Source: UBA8752 sp002336475 (GTDB lineage: Bacteria > Bacteroidota > Bacteroidia > Flavobacteriales_D > Sanyastnellaceae). Taken from it: DNA of 64,000 nucleotides. The position numbers and the translations under genes were made by a program. The notes beneath the pieces were generated by a model that was not told where the DNA came from, did not search any database, and saw only the letters and a list, made by a program, of their open reading frames with translations. The stretch is taken from NCBI GenBank assembly GCA_943846755.1, contig OX044365.1, forward strand, positions 620,001-684,000, in the 5' to 3' direction. This document shows, in pieces, positions 56,114 to 64,000 of this stretch; the stretch's first letter is position 1; each line of letters begins with the position of its first letter.

Positions 56114-58047
56114 TGCCTGAAAGTTAGTTCAGCGAGGAATTCGGCGGCGCCAGCGATGACGCCGTCGACGACCGTGGGGTCGAGGAGTGTGGAGGTGTCG
56201 CCGAGTTGGTCGTGCTCGCCGCTGGCCACCTTGCGGAGGATGCGGCGCATGATCTTGCCCGAGCGCGTTTTGGGCAAGCCCGGCGTGAATTGTACGCGGT
56301 CTGGGCGGGCGATGTTGCCAATCTCGGTGTTGACTTGGATGCCGATTTCCTTGCGCAGTGCAGCGATGCCTTCTGCGGTGTCGGGTAGGGCGCCGTCTTT
56401 GAGGATCACATAGGCGTGGACCGCCTGGCCCTTGATGGGATGCGGATAGCCGATGACGGCGCACTCGGCCACGGCAGGGTGCGAATCGATGGCGTCCTCG
56501 ATTTCGGCGGTGCCGAAGCGGTGGCCGCTCACGTTGACCACGTCGTCGACGCGGCCGATGATGCGGAACATGCCGTCGGCGTCGCGCCGGGCCCCATCGC
56601 CGGTGAAGTACTTGCCTTTGAAGGCGCTGAAGTAGACGTTGCGGCACCGCTCGTGGTCACCATAAGTGGTGCGGATCATGGACGGCCAGGGGCGGTCGAT
56701 GCAGAGGTAGCCTTCGGCCTCCCCTTCCAAGGTGTTGCCGTCGCCGTCCACCAGGACGGGGCTGATGCCTGGCAAGGGGTAGCCGGCGTGGGCCGGCTTC
56801 ATGGGGCTGTGCGATCCGAGGCCGCTGATGAGGATGCCGCCGGTCTCGGTTTGCCACCAGGTGTCGACCAATGCGCACTTGCCGCCGCCAATCGCGTCGT
56901 GGTACCATTGCCAGGCTTCTTCGTTGATGGGCTCCCCTACTGAGCCGATGACCTTGAGCGCCGACAGGTCGTGGCCTTGGGCAAATCTTGGTTCGCAGGC
57001 CATGAGGGCGCGGATGGCGGTGGGCGCGGTGTAGAACTGGTTGACCTTGAGCTTCTCGCAGACCTCCCAGAAACGGGCGGGCGAAGGGTATGTGGGCACG
57101 CCTTCGAACATCACCGTGGTCGCACCATTGAGCAGCGGGCCATAGACGATGTAGCTGTGTCCGGTGATCCAACCGATGTCGGCGGTGCACCAGTAGACGT
57201 CGCCGGGCTGGTATTGAAAGACGTTGGCAAAGCTGTAGCCTGCATACACCATGTATCCGCCACAGGTATGGACCACGCCCTTGGGCTTGCCCGTGCTGCC
57301 CGAGGTGTAGAGGATGAAGAGCAGGTCCTCGGAATCCATGGGCTCGGGCGGACATTCGCCAGTGACTGCGGTCAGTGCATTGTGCAGCCACACGTCGCGG
57401 TCTACGTTCCATTGGACGTCTTCACCGGTGTGGCGGACGACGAGGTTGGTGGTGACCGTCGGGCATTCGGCGAGGGCCTCGTCGACCACGGCTTTCAAGG
57501 CCAGCCCCTTGGCGCCGCGCTTCATGCCGTCGCTGGTGATCACGCACACGGCTCCGGCGTCTTGGATGCGGTCGGCCAGGCTGCGCGCAGAGAAACCGGC
57601 GAAGACCACGCTGTGCACCGCACCGATGCGGGCGCAGGCCAGCACCGCCACAGCCAGCTCTGGCACCATGGGCAAATAGAGGGCCACGCGGTCGCCCTTG
57701 CCCACCCCACGGCTTTTCAGCACATTGGCAAAGCGGCAGACGCGGTCGTGCAGCTCCGCGTAGGTGATCGCCACGGTGCTGTCTGCCGGGTCGTTGGGCT
57801 CCCACAGGATGGCGGTTCGGTCCCCATGCTCGGCCAAGTGCCGGTCCAGGCAGTTGGCCGTGATGTTGAGCTCTGCGCCCTCGAACCAGCGCACGGACGG
57901 CGTTTCAAACTCAGCGGAACACACGTTGCTCCACGGCTTCATCCAGTCGTAATGGCCAGCGATGTCGGCCCAAAAGGCCTCGGGGTTGTGGGATGCACTC
58001 AGGCGGGCAGCGGCCACCGCTTCGGGCGAATCGAGCAAAAAAGGCAT
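56092..58047 (-). CDS. acs: Acetyl-CoA synthetase (AMP-forming)
   Basis: The ~651-residue enzyme converts acetate, ATP and CoA to acetyl-CoA. Motifs are the P-loop-like LYTSGSTGKPKGVVHT (near 260), WWQTETGG (near 408), YFTGDGARRDADG (near 490) and TRSGKIMRRILRK (near 605), whose Lys is the acetylation-regulated active-site residue. It starts at the ATG at 58047 (a GTG at 58053 is also in frame). TAATTTG ends 5 nt before that ATG. The alpha/beta hydrolase gene overlaps its 3' end, so the two may be co-transcribed. Confidence 0.97.
   Translation of the reverse strand: MPFLLDSPEAVAAARLSASHNPEAFWADIAGHYDWMKPWSNVCSAEFETPSVRWFEGAELNITANCLDRHLAEHGDRTAILWEPNDPADSTVAITYAELHDRVCRFANVLKSRGVGKGDRVALYLPMVPELAVAVLACARIGAVHSVVFAGFSARSLADRIQDAGAVCVITSDGMKRGAKGLALKAVVDEALAECPTVTTNLVVRHTGEDVQWNVDRDVWLHNALTAVTGECPPEPMDSEDLLFILYTSGSTGKPKGVVHTCGGYMVYAGYSFANVFQYQPGDVYWCTADIGWITGHSYIVYGPLLNGATTVMFEGVPTYPSPARFWEVCEKLKVNQFYTAPTAIRALMACEPRFAQGHDLSALKVIGSVGEPINEEAWQWYHDAIGGGKCALVDTWWQTETGGILISGLGSHSPMKPAHAGYPLPGISPVLVDGDGNTLEGEAEGYLCIDRPWPSMIRTTYGDHERCRNVYFSAFKGKYFTGDGARRDADGMFRIIGRVDDVVNVSGHRFGTAEIEDAIDSHPAVAECAVIGYPHPIKGQAVHAYVILKDGALPDTAEGIAALRKEIGIQVNTEIGNIARPDRVQFTPGLPKTRSGKIMRRILRKVASGEHDQLGDTSTLLDPTVVDGVIAGAAEFLAELTFRQCDSIHF
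56119..56126 (-). promoter_or_regulatory. Candidate -7 element (alpha/beta hydrolase lipoprotein)
   Basis: TAACTTTC on the minus strand ends 5 nt before the ATG at 56113. It lies inside the 3' end of acs, so it would be an internal promoter. Confidence 0.35.
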
Positions 58048-58052
58048 GGCCA

Positions 58053-58059
58053 CAAATTA
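58053..58059 (-). promoter_or_regulatory. Candidate -7 element of acs
   Basis: TAATTTG on the minus strand, 5 nt, then the acs ATG at 58047. No clear -33 element. Confidence 0.4.
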
Positions 58060-58153
58060 GCCCGCTTGAGCGGAAGGCCCTCATGAAGGGCCGGTTTCCA
58101 TCTCTAGAAGGGGCGGCTCCAATCGCCGTATCTTCCTGTCCCACCTTGCGTTC

Positions 58154-61100
58154 ATGAATCCACTCCGCTTCATTTGGCCACTTTTTGCGTTGCTGCTGTT
58201 CAGCGGGGTGAGTCAAGCACAGCATGGTTGCGAGCACCAGAAGCAGCGCGACGACATGCGCCTCGCCCACCCCGAGTGGATGGGGGGCCAAGAGCTCAGG
58301 AGGTTGTCTCTTGAGGACCACACTCAAAACTTTGCCGCTCAGTCGCTCTCCTGCTCGGACCAGGACCTTTTGATCCCCATCGTGTTTCATGTGGTGCACG
58401 ACAATGGGCCAGAGAACATCTCTGACGCGCAAATCCATGAGGCCATTGTGCAATTGAACGAGGACTTCTCCGCTTCGAACGCGGAGCTGACCGAGGTCCA
58501 CCCCAATTTCTCTGGCATCGTCGCCGACGTGGGCATGGGCTTTCGCTTGGCCGACTTCGATCCCAATGGCCAGCCCACCACCGGCATCAATCGGATCCAA
58601 TCCGAACTGACTTACAACGGCAGCAACATCGCCCTCAAACAACTGGTGCAATGGGATCCCACCATGTACCTCAACATTTGGGTGGTGCACTCTTCAGATG
58701 GGGGCAATGGATCTGCATTTGCGTTCTACCCCGCTGACGTCGAGGGGTCGGCCTCCATTTACGACGGTGTAGTGTCTTCGTATTGGGCCGTGGGTCGCAC
58801 GGAGACAGCCGTCTGGACCCACTACAAAATCCTGACCCACGAGGTGGGACACTGGGCCAACCTCAAGCACACTTGGGGCGATCAGTCGGGCAACCAATCC
58901 ACGGCGGGCTGCGGTTTCGACGACGCGGTGGAAGACACCCCCAACACCATCGGAAACACAGGCTGCGACCTGGAGGCTGAGTCATGCGACTCCCAGGACA
59001 ACGTGCAGAACTACATGGACTATTCCAATTGTTCCAACATGTTCACCCAAGGTCAGAAGACACGGATGCTGGCGACCATGTGCTCGGACGTGGCGGGGCG
59101 CAACAACATTTGGTCTGCGGACAACCATGCGCTGGTCTTTCTTGAAGGGTTCCTGCCTCGGATGGTGTACTTGGAGTCCTCCTTTTCGGAGTCTTTCGCC
59201 AACGATGGCACTGTGGACAGCGAAATCGGCATTGAATTGCTCGACCTGACCTTTGGCGCTACCGGCACACTGGTAGAAGGGGTCGACTTCAGTACCGAAA
59301 ACCTGCCCGCTGGGACCTCCTTGTCTGTGGTGGTCGTGGACTCCACCCATGCGACGGCACACCTCACCGGTCAAGTGGCCAGCCATGCGGCCGGCGACAA
59401 CCTGGACAACCTCGCGCTTCACTTCACCGTCAACCCCTTCGCCGGAGTGACTTACGAGGAGCTCTACAACCCGTCCAACACCGCTCTCGGGCTGACCTTC
59501 TTGGACCCCTACGAGATCGTATTTGTGGACTTGGTGGACGATGCCCACAACTTCTTCGAAGGGCGCCGATGGACTTGGTTTACCATGGGGTCTGGTGGTG
59601 CAGACTTCGGATTCTTTCACTACGACCTCATCAACATCAAGCTCGAAACCTATGGCAACGGCGCCGTGTGCTACCCCGGCACGTCCAACCTCGTCCCCCT
59701 TTCCGCGGGGACGGTGGTGGGGCCCGACACCGACATCACCGAACCGGGTCCGTGGTACCCGGACCAACTGGACCTGTCCAACCCTGGCTTTACCGATTGG
59801 AATGGACAAACCGCCTATGCTGGCGTGCAGTTCCAACGCAACGGCAATGACCACTACGGATGGATTCGGATGCGGGTCAGCGAGGATGGCCGCCATTATT
59901 ACGCCCTGGACATGGCGTACAACGAGCAACCGGGCGGCGCCATTGCCATGGGCGAAGTGCAGTCTCCAGTGCTGGCTTACACCCAGACGGTGTTCCACGA
60001 AGCCTTGGAAAACGATGGAAGCGTTTCCTCGGAGCGCAGCATCGACCTGTTTGGGGCCACTTGGACCGAATTTGACACCCTAGGGGCCGGGTCAGGCTTC
60101 GGCGTATCCGACCTTCCCGAAGGTTTGACCGCCCACATTGTGCGCGTCTCCGATTCCCGCATCCATTTGTCTCTGGACGGACAGGCCAGTGCCCACGCCG
60201 ATGTGGACGACGCTTCATTCAACGTTGCATTGGACGCCTCCCTCCTCTCCGATGTACCCAGCGGCATGGACCTCTCGCGGTCCATGTCACTCGACTACGC
60301 CGACCCCTATGCCATCCAATACGTGGAAGTGGATCCTGCCGAGGGCATCGCGATTGCCAACCCCGGAAACAACTGGAAATACTTCAGCTGGAACGTGGGC
60401 GATGCAGACTTTGGGCTGTGGTACGTCAATGGCCATTTCCGGTTGGAGACGTATTCCAAATCTGGCGTTTGCAATGTGGGTTCCACCAACTTGAGCGCGC
60501 TCCAAGCCGGAGATACCATCCAAAGCGAAAGCCATTGGAAGTACTTCTCGGAATTGGAAACCCAGTTGGTGATCACCTCTCCCACCTACAGCGAATGGAA
60601 TGGCCAAACCACGTTTGCCGGCGTCAAATTCACCTTGGCGGAGCGCTTCCATTACGGATGGATGAGGTTTGAGGTCAGCGAGGCAGGCGACATGGTGCGC
60701 CTTGTGGACTATGCATACAACCGCAAGCCCGGGGAGGAGATTTTGGCGGGGCAGATCTACGCCACTTATGGATGCACCGATCCGCTGGCATTGAACTTCA
60801 ACCCTTTCGCAGTAGACGATGACGGGACCTGCACCTATCCGCTGGACTGCGGAGAGGACAACGCCTTGACCCTGCACATGTACGACTCCTATGGCGACGG
60901 CTGGAATGGCAACGAACTCGACATCTCCAGTACCGACGGCACACTGATTCAAAGCTTGACCTTGAATTCTGGGCCAGAGGGCATGACCGAATTCTGCCTG
61001 CCCGATGGGTGCTACACCTTTGGTGCAGGAGGCGGCAGCTACCTCTCTGAAATTTCGTGGGAACTGCTCTTGGACAGTGTGCCCGTGGCCAGTGGATCCG

Positions 61101-61996
61101 GCGGTTCATCGGGGCTGTTCTCGGTCAACGGCGGTTGCGATGCGTTCTATGGATGCACCGATGAGCAGGCCTTCAATTATGACCCCAATGCCCTCCTCGA
61201 TGACGGATCCTGCTACTATCCCATTGTGGGCTGCACCGATCCGTTGGCTTTGAATTTCGTGGAAGAGGCCGAAGAGGATGATGGCTCGTGCTATTATGAA
61301 GACGATGTTCTCGGGTGCACTGACGCGTCGGCCTTGAACCACAATCCAGAGGCCACCTATGACGACGGTTCTTGCCTCTATGCGGGCTTGTCCCTGGACG
61401 ATGTGGCCAGTGAATGGTGCCTGGGCGACACCCTCTGGATCTCATGGTCTGGAGGAGACCCCAACACCAGTGTCTACCTGAGCTTGATCAACATCAATGC
61501 CAACGCCGCTGTGGCTGACTTGGGGGTTGTGGACAACACCGGCTTGCATCCATGGGCCATCGATGTGGCTGCAGCAGGTGTGGAGTACCGGATTTACCTC
61601 GCGGAACACCCCTACCCTCCGAGCAGTTGGGATTATGGAAACCCTTTCACTGTGTCTCCAGATTGTACGCCCGTTGTGCCGGGCTGCACGGACATCCTGG
61701 CCTGCAATTATGATGCAGAAGCCTCCGAAGAAGATGGCTCGTGTCTTTACAACGTCGATGCCTTGGATGTCTGTGGTGGAGATTGTGCCGCAGATGTCAA
61801 TGCCGACGGCATTTGTGACCCCACGTGTCCCCACGACTTGGACCAAGACGGGGTGGTCGCCGTGAACGACATTTTGATCATGCTCGGCGAGTTCGGGTGT
61901 TCATCTGGTTGCATGGCCGACATCAACCTCGATGGCTTCGTCTCCGTAGAAGACTTCCTGATCGTCTTGGGCGAATTCGGGAACAGCTGCGAATGA
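58154..61996 (+). CDS. Secreted M43 (pappalysin-type) metalloprotease with GCTD repeats and dockerin-like tail
   Basis: The 1280-residue protein has a signal peptide (ending SQAQ near 23). Its M43-type zinc protease domain carries HEVGHWANLKH, giving Zn ligands His229, His233, His239 and catalytic Glu230, and a Met turn in NYMDYS near 285. Two long beta-rich modules follow (about 340-610 and 620-870). A domain with SYGDGWNGNELDIS (near 915) comes next, then five Cys-containing GCTD repeats, and finally two EF-hand-like repeats ending in LGEFG. The final pair looks like a dockerin. No type IX sorting domain is visible at the end, which is odd for this class. Confidence 0.9.
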   Translation: MNPLRFIWPLFALLLFSGVSQAQHGCEHQKQRDDMRLAHPEWMGGQELRRLSLEDHTQNFAAQSLSCSDQDLLIPIVFHVVHDNGPENISDAQIHEAIVQLNEDFSASNAELTEVHPNFSGIVADVGMGFRLADFDPNGQPTTGINRIQSELTYNGSNIALKQLVQWDPTMYLNIWVVHSSDGGNGSAFAFYPADVEGSASIYDGVVSSYWAVGRTETAVWTHYKILTHEVGHWANLKHTWGDQSGNQSTAGCGFDDAVEDTPNTIGNTGCDLEAESCDSQDNVQNYMDYSNCSNMFTQGQKTRMLATMCSDVAGRNNIWSADNHALVFLEGFLPRMVYLESSFSESFANDGTVDSEIGIELLDLTFGATGTLVEGVDFSTENLPAGTSLSVVVVDSTHATAHLTGQVASHAAGDNLDNLALHFTVNPFAGVTYEELYNPSNTALGLTFLDPYEIVFVDLVDDAHNFFEGRRWTWFTMGSGGADFGFFHYDLINIKLETYGNGAVCYPGTSNLVPLSAGTVVGPDTDITEPGPWYPDQLDLSNPGFTDWNGQTAYAGVQFQRNGNDHYGWIRMRVSEDGRHYYALDMAYNEQPGGAIAMGEVQSPVLAYTQTVFHEALENDGSVSSERSIDLFGATWTEFDTLGAGSGFGVSDLPEGLTAHIVRVSDSRIHLSLDGQASAHADVDDASFNVALDASLLSDVPSGMDLSRSMSLDYADPYAIQYVEVDPAEGIAIANPGNNWKYFSWNVGDADFGLWYVNGHFRLETYSKSGVCNVGSTNLSALQAGDTIQSESHWKYFSELETQLVITSPTYSEWNGQTTFAGVKFTLAERFHYGWMRFEVSEAGDMVRLVDYAYNRKPGEEILAGQIYATYGCTDPLALNFNPFAVDDDGTCTYPLDCGEDNALTLHMYDSYGDGWNGNELDISSTDGTLIQSLTLNSGPEGMTEFCLPDGCYTFGAGGGSYLSEISWELLLDSVPVASGSGGSSGLFSVNGGCDAFYGCTDEQAFNYDPNALLDDGSCYYPIVGCTDPLALNFVEEAEEDDGSCYYEDDVLGCTDASALNHNPEATYDDGSCLYAGLSLDDVASEWCLGDTLWISWSGGDPNTSVYLSLININANAAVADLGVVDNTGLHPWAIDVAAAGVEYRIYLAEHPYPPSSWDYGNPFTVSPDCTPVVPGCTDILACNYDAEASEEDGSCLYNVDALDVCGGDCAADVNADGICDPTCPHDLDQDGVVAVNDILIMLGEFGCSSGCMADINLDGFVSVEDFLIVLGEFGNSCE
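60770..61750 (+). repeat. Five GCTD-type Cys repeats in the M43 protease
   Basis: Units of 23 residues with pattern GCTDxxAxNxxxxAxxDDGSCxY start at 60770, 61151, 61229, 61313 and 61682. Units 2-4 are nearly contiguous; units 1 and 5 stand apart. The two Cys of each unit are about 17 residues apart, so each unit may form a disulphide-closed loop. Confidence 0.85.
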
Positions 61997-62038
61997 GGGC
62001 TTTACCAAGAGATTCAGGGCACCATTGCCCGTAAATCG

Positions 62039-62073
62039 AAAGCCCCCGTTGCGACATTGCAACGAGGGCTTTC
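62039..62073. terminator. Bidirectional hairpin between the M43 gene and tRNA-Arg
   Basis: An imperfect inverted repeat with outer arms AAAGCCC / GGGCTTT and inner arms GTTGC / GCAAC around a 6-nt loop, with a short mismatch between them. T tracts are weak on both sides. It can end both the M43 transcript and the convergent tRNA transcript. Confidence 0.6.
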
Positions 62074-62085
62074 TGTAAGCTGTGG

Positions 62086-62159
62086 CGACCATGGAAGGAT
62101 TCGAACCCTCAACCTCCTCATCCGTAGTGAGGTGCTCTATCCAGTTGAGCTACATAGTC
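62086..62159 (-). tRNA. tRNA-Arg (anticodon ACG)
   Basis: On the minus strand a full cloverleaf folds: acceptor GACTATG / CATGGTC (one G-T pair), D arm GCTC / GAGC, anticodon stem CCTCA / TGAGG with loop CTACGGA (anticodon ACG), T arm GAGGG / CCTTC with TTCGAAT, and discriminator G. CCA is not encoded. The A34 would need TadA-type deamination to inosine to read CGU, CGC and CGA. Confidence 0.95.
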
Positions 62160-62266
62160 GTTTTCCCTTACGGGAGGGCAAATGTAGTCAGAAATTCGAC
62201 CCTAACAACCCTCGAGGGCATCTCTGAATTTCCATGGACTATTTTCGTAATTACTCCATGGACCAC

Positions 62267-64000
62267 ATGATTCGATTCTGCTTTATCTGGCTGCTCCTGA
62301 ATGTTTTCGGGCTGAGCGCCTCAGCTGGTGTCAATTATTCTGAATTGCGGGCGATCATCAATTCAGAGGAGGCGACACTAACGCAACGGTTGGAAGCCCT
62401 CGAGCAATATTCCAACGAAATCCCATCCGGTGGGGCCGAGGAATTCACCCTGCTCACGGAGCAGTTCTGGTCCTTGGAATTGTCACCTGATCAATGGGCA
62501 AACTTGGCGTACCTCAAGGCCAAAGGGTTGATCGCATCTCGCAAGCCTTCGTCGGCTTTGGCGCTGATTGACTCCGTCCTGCGCAGCGAGGAAAGCCGCA
62601 ACTTTTCCGATGCTTCCATGCACCGGTTGTATTACCAGCGCGGTCGCTCTCAGAACCGCATATTGGATGCCGAAAACGGCTGGACCAAATCGATGGCTGA
62701 CTTTGAGCAATCCTTGGAATTCGCGGAGTCCATGGGTGACATCAATGCTCAAGTGGTCGTGCACGATGCTTTGGGTTTGGTGCACAATCACTTCAATGAC
62801 AAGCAAACCGCCGCCGATCACTATTATTTCATCCTGAAATACAGCGATGATGAAGGACAGCGTGCCCAAGCCCGGTACAACATCGCGTTGCAATACACCA
62901 ACAACAGATTGACGCGCGATACTGCGCTGGCCTATATGCTGGAGGCGCGGACCATGTGGGAGCAGGCATCAAACCAAGAAAAGGTGGGCGCTTCTACCGT
63001 GAGCATCGCCAACGCCTACAGGAATGACGGACGATACGCAGAAGCCATTCAGGAATACAACACTGCGCTGGGCAAGGGACTCAAGACCGCCCAACGCGTT
63101 ACCTGCTATGAATACCTCGGATACATCGCCACAGAGCAAGGCAGACTCGACGATGCCACCGCCTACTTCAAACAGGCCCTCAAGTTTGATGCAGACCAAA
63201 AAAACAAACGGAAGGTCTACATCTCCACAAAATTGGGAATGAACTACCTCAAGCAGGGAAAAACCAGCGCGGGCTTGGCGCTCTGTGACTCCATGCTCTC
63301 ATTGGTATTGAACGACGACAACTTCAGTAATTATGCGAGGGCCACGAGATTGACGGACTGTTACGACTGTTTGCACCATGCGCATTTCAACCTTGAGATG
63401 TACCGCGACGCTCAAGTGTTTCGAGACCGGAGAGACAGCGCAGAAAATGCTTACAAAATGGTGACCGAGGACAAGGCTGCCCAGCTCAACTTGGAGCTGT
63501 TTGAATACGAGGAACTCAGAGAGGAGGAGAAGCGACGGGTCATGAACAAGCAGAAGGATGACCAACGAACGCTGCTTGTGGTGATCGTGTTGTTGCTCAT
63601 CATATTCGCCATATTCATCACCTCGCGTTACCGCTTTACACGGAAGCAAAGCCAGCTGATCTCCACACAACGACAGCAGCTGCAAGACCGACAGAAAGAA
63701 CTCATTAGGGCCAATGCGGAACTGGAAATCGCCTTGAATCACAAAGCGGTCTTTTTGTCGAACATGTCCCACGAAATTCGAACGCCGCTCAATGCGATCG
63801 TCGGCATGTCGAACCTCGCGTCGAAAGAGAACATGGCCGATGTCGCCAAGAAATACCTGCGGAACATCGTCACGGCATCCTCCAATTTGATTGACATCGT
63901 CAATGACATTTTGGACTTCTCCAAGCTCGAAGCTGGAAAGCTAGAAATCGCGCAAGAGCCCTTCTCTGTCGCGGATGCGCTAGAAGTGGCTGAAAATGTG
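62267..64000 (+). CDS. TPR-containing membrane sensor histidine kinase (3' end outside window)
   Basis: An open frame of 578 codons runs from ATG 62267 off the right edge. It starts with a signal peptide (FIWLLLNVFGLSASA). A periplasmic TPR array of about 380 residues follows, including NDGRYAEAIQEYNTALGKGL and EQGRLDDATAYFKQALKFD. Then come a membrane helix (LLVVIVLLLIIFAIFI near 445), a coiled coil, and HisKA with the acceptor His in SNMSHEIRTPLNAIVG (near 504). The ATPase domain begins at the edge. This is the TPR-type hybrid kinase class common in Bacteroidota; whether a receiver follows cannot be seen. Confidence 0.9.
   Translation, partial: MIRFCFIWLLLNVFGLSASAGVNYSELRAIINSEEATLTQRLEALEQYSNEIPSGGAEEFTLLTEQFWSLELSPDQWANLAYLKAKGLIASRKPSSALALIDSVLRSEESRNFSDASMHRLYYQRGRSQNRILDAENGWTKSMADFEQSLEFAESMGDINAQVVVHDALGLVHNHFNDKQTAADHYYFILKYSDDEGQRAQARYNIALQYTNNRLTRDTALAYMLEARTMWEQASNQEKVGASTVSIANAYRNDGRYAEAIQEYNTALGKGLKTAQRVTCYEYLGYIATEQGRLDDATAYFKQALKFDADQKNKRKVYISTKLGMNYLKQGKTSAGLALCDSMLSLVLNDDNFSNYARATRLTDCYDCLHHAHFNLEMYRDAQVFRDRRDSAENAYKMVTEDKAAQLNLELFEYEELREEEKRRVMNKQKDDQRTLLVVIVLLLIIFAIFITSRYRFTRKQSQLISTQRQQLQDRQKELIRANAELEIALNHKAVFLSNMSHEIRTPLNAIVGMSNLASKENMADVAKKYLRNIVTASSNLIDIVNDILDFSKLEAGKLEIAQEPFSVADALEVAENV

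Noticed and set aside
56971..58086. 371-codon plus-strand frame
   Set aside because: Antisense to acs; its His/Gly/Val-rich composition is typical of antisense to GC-rich genes.
62080..62270. Short plus-strand frame over the tRNA
   Set aside because: It coincides with the antisense of tRNA-Arg and has no protein features.

Overview
The window looks like chromosomal DNA of a GC-rich member of the Bacteroidota, probably a marine Flavobacteriales-type lineage. The order is an inference. The support is several secreted proteins with Por/type IX C-terminal sorting domains, a gingipain-type C25 protease, CarboxypepD_reg and DUF4249/DUF4294-like proteins, an acyl-CoA reductase beside a dicluster ferredoxin, and start regions that lack Shine-Dalgarno sequences but carry TAnnTTTG-like -7 elements. 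Most of the window is core chromosome. The one clearly accessory block is a type I restriction-modification operon.

Layout. 1-5.3 kb: end of an unknown gene, uvrA, a LOG-family nucleotide hydrolase, a small lipoprotein and a type IX-secreted protein closed by a terminator. 5.3-9.9 kb: a tight proteostasis/envelope operon (htpG, LemA, two TPM proteins, a TerB-DnaJ co-chaperone); the second TPM gene carries a frameshift. 9.9-17.0 kb, minus strand: a translationally coupled hsd operon with two tandem hsdM genes, hsdS and hsdR. hsdR and the first hsdM are broken by many single-base indels, while the second hsdM is intact. 17.1-25.8 kb, minus strand: a large C25 protease with a small secreted partner, an SRPBCC protein with a YkuK-type RNase H-like protein, and a PAS-PAS hybrid histidine kinase.

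25.8-32.0 kb: a four-gene overlapping operon (a LysM protein with a degenerate lytic-transglycosylase-like domain, two SGNH proteins, one MBOAT acyltransferase). It looks like a cell-surface glycan O-acylation system and is the best candidate here for an undescribed system. 32-48 kb is housekeeping and envelope: small membrane proteins, meaB, a LytS-like protein lacking the phospho-acceptor His, hisS, a WD40 protein, ung, a conserved DEAD/DEAH helicase, an intact LytS-type kinase, tsaD, tamB and another type IX cargo. 48-58 kb holds lipoproteins, the acyl-CoA reductase/ferredoxin pair, an Smr-domain protein, a DUF4294-like protein, a frameshifted alpha/beta hydrolase lipoprotein and acs. 58-64 kb has a large M43 metalloprotease with GCTD repeats and a dockerin-like tail, tRNA-Arg(ACG), and the 5' part of a TPR sensor kinase that runs off the window.

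A recurring theme is regulatory. Many first-of-transcript genes have a TAnnTTTG/TAnYTTS-like motif ending exactly 5 nt (sometimes 8 nt) before the start codon, so transcription would begin at or near the AUG. In two places such motifs sit back to back in divergent gaps of 21-32 bp.
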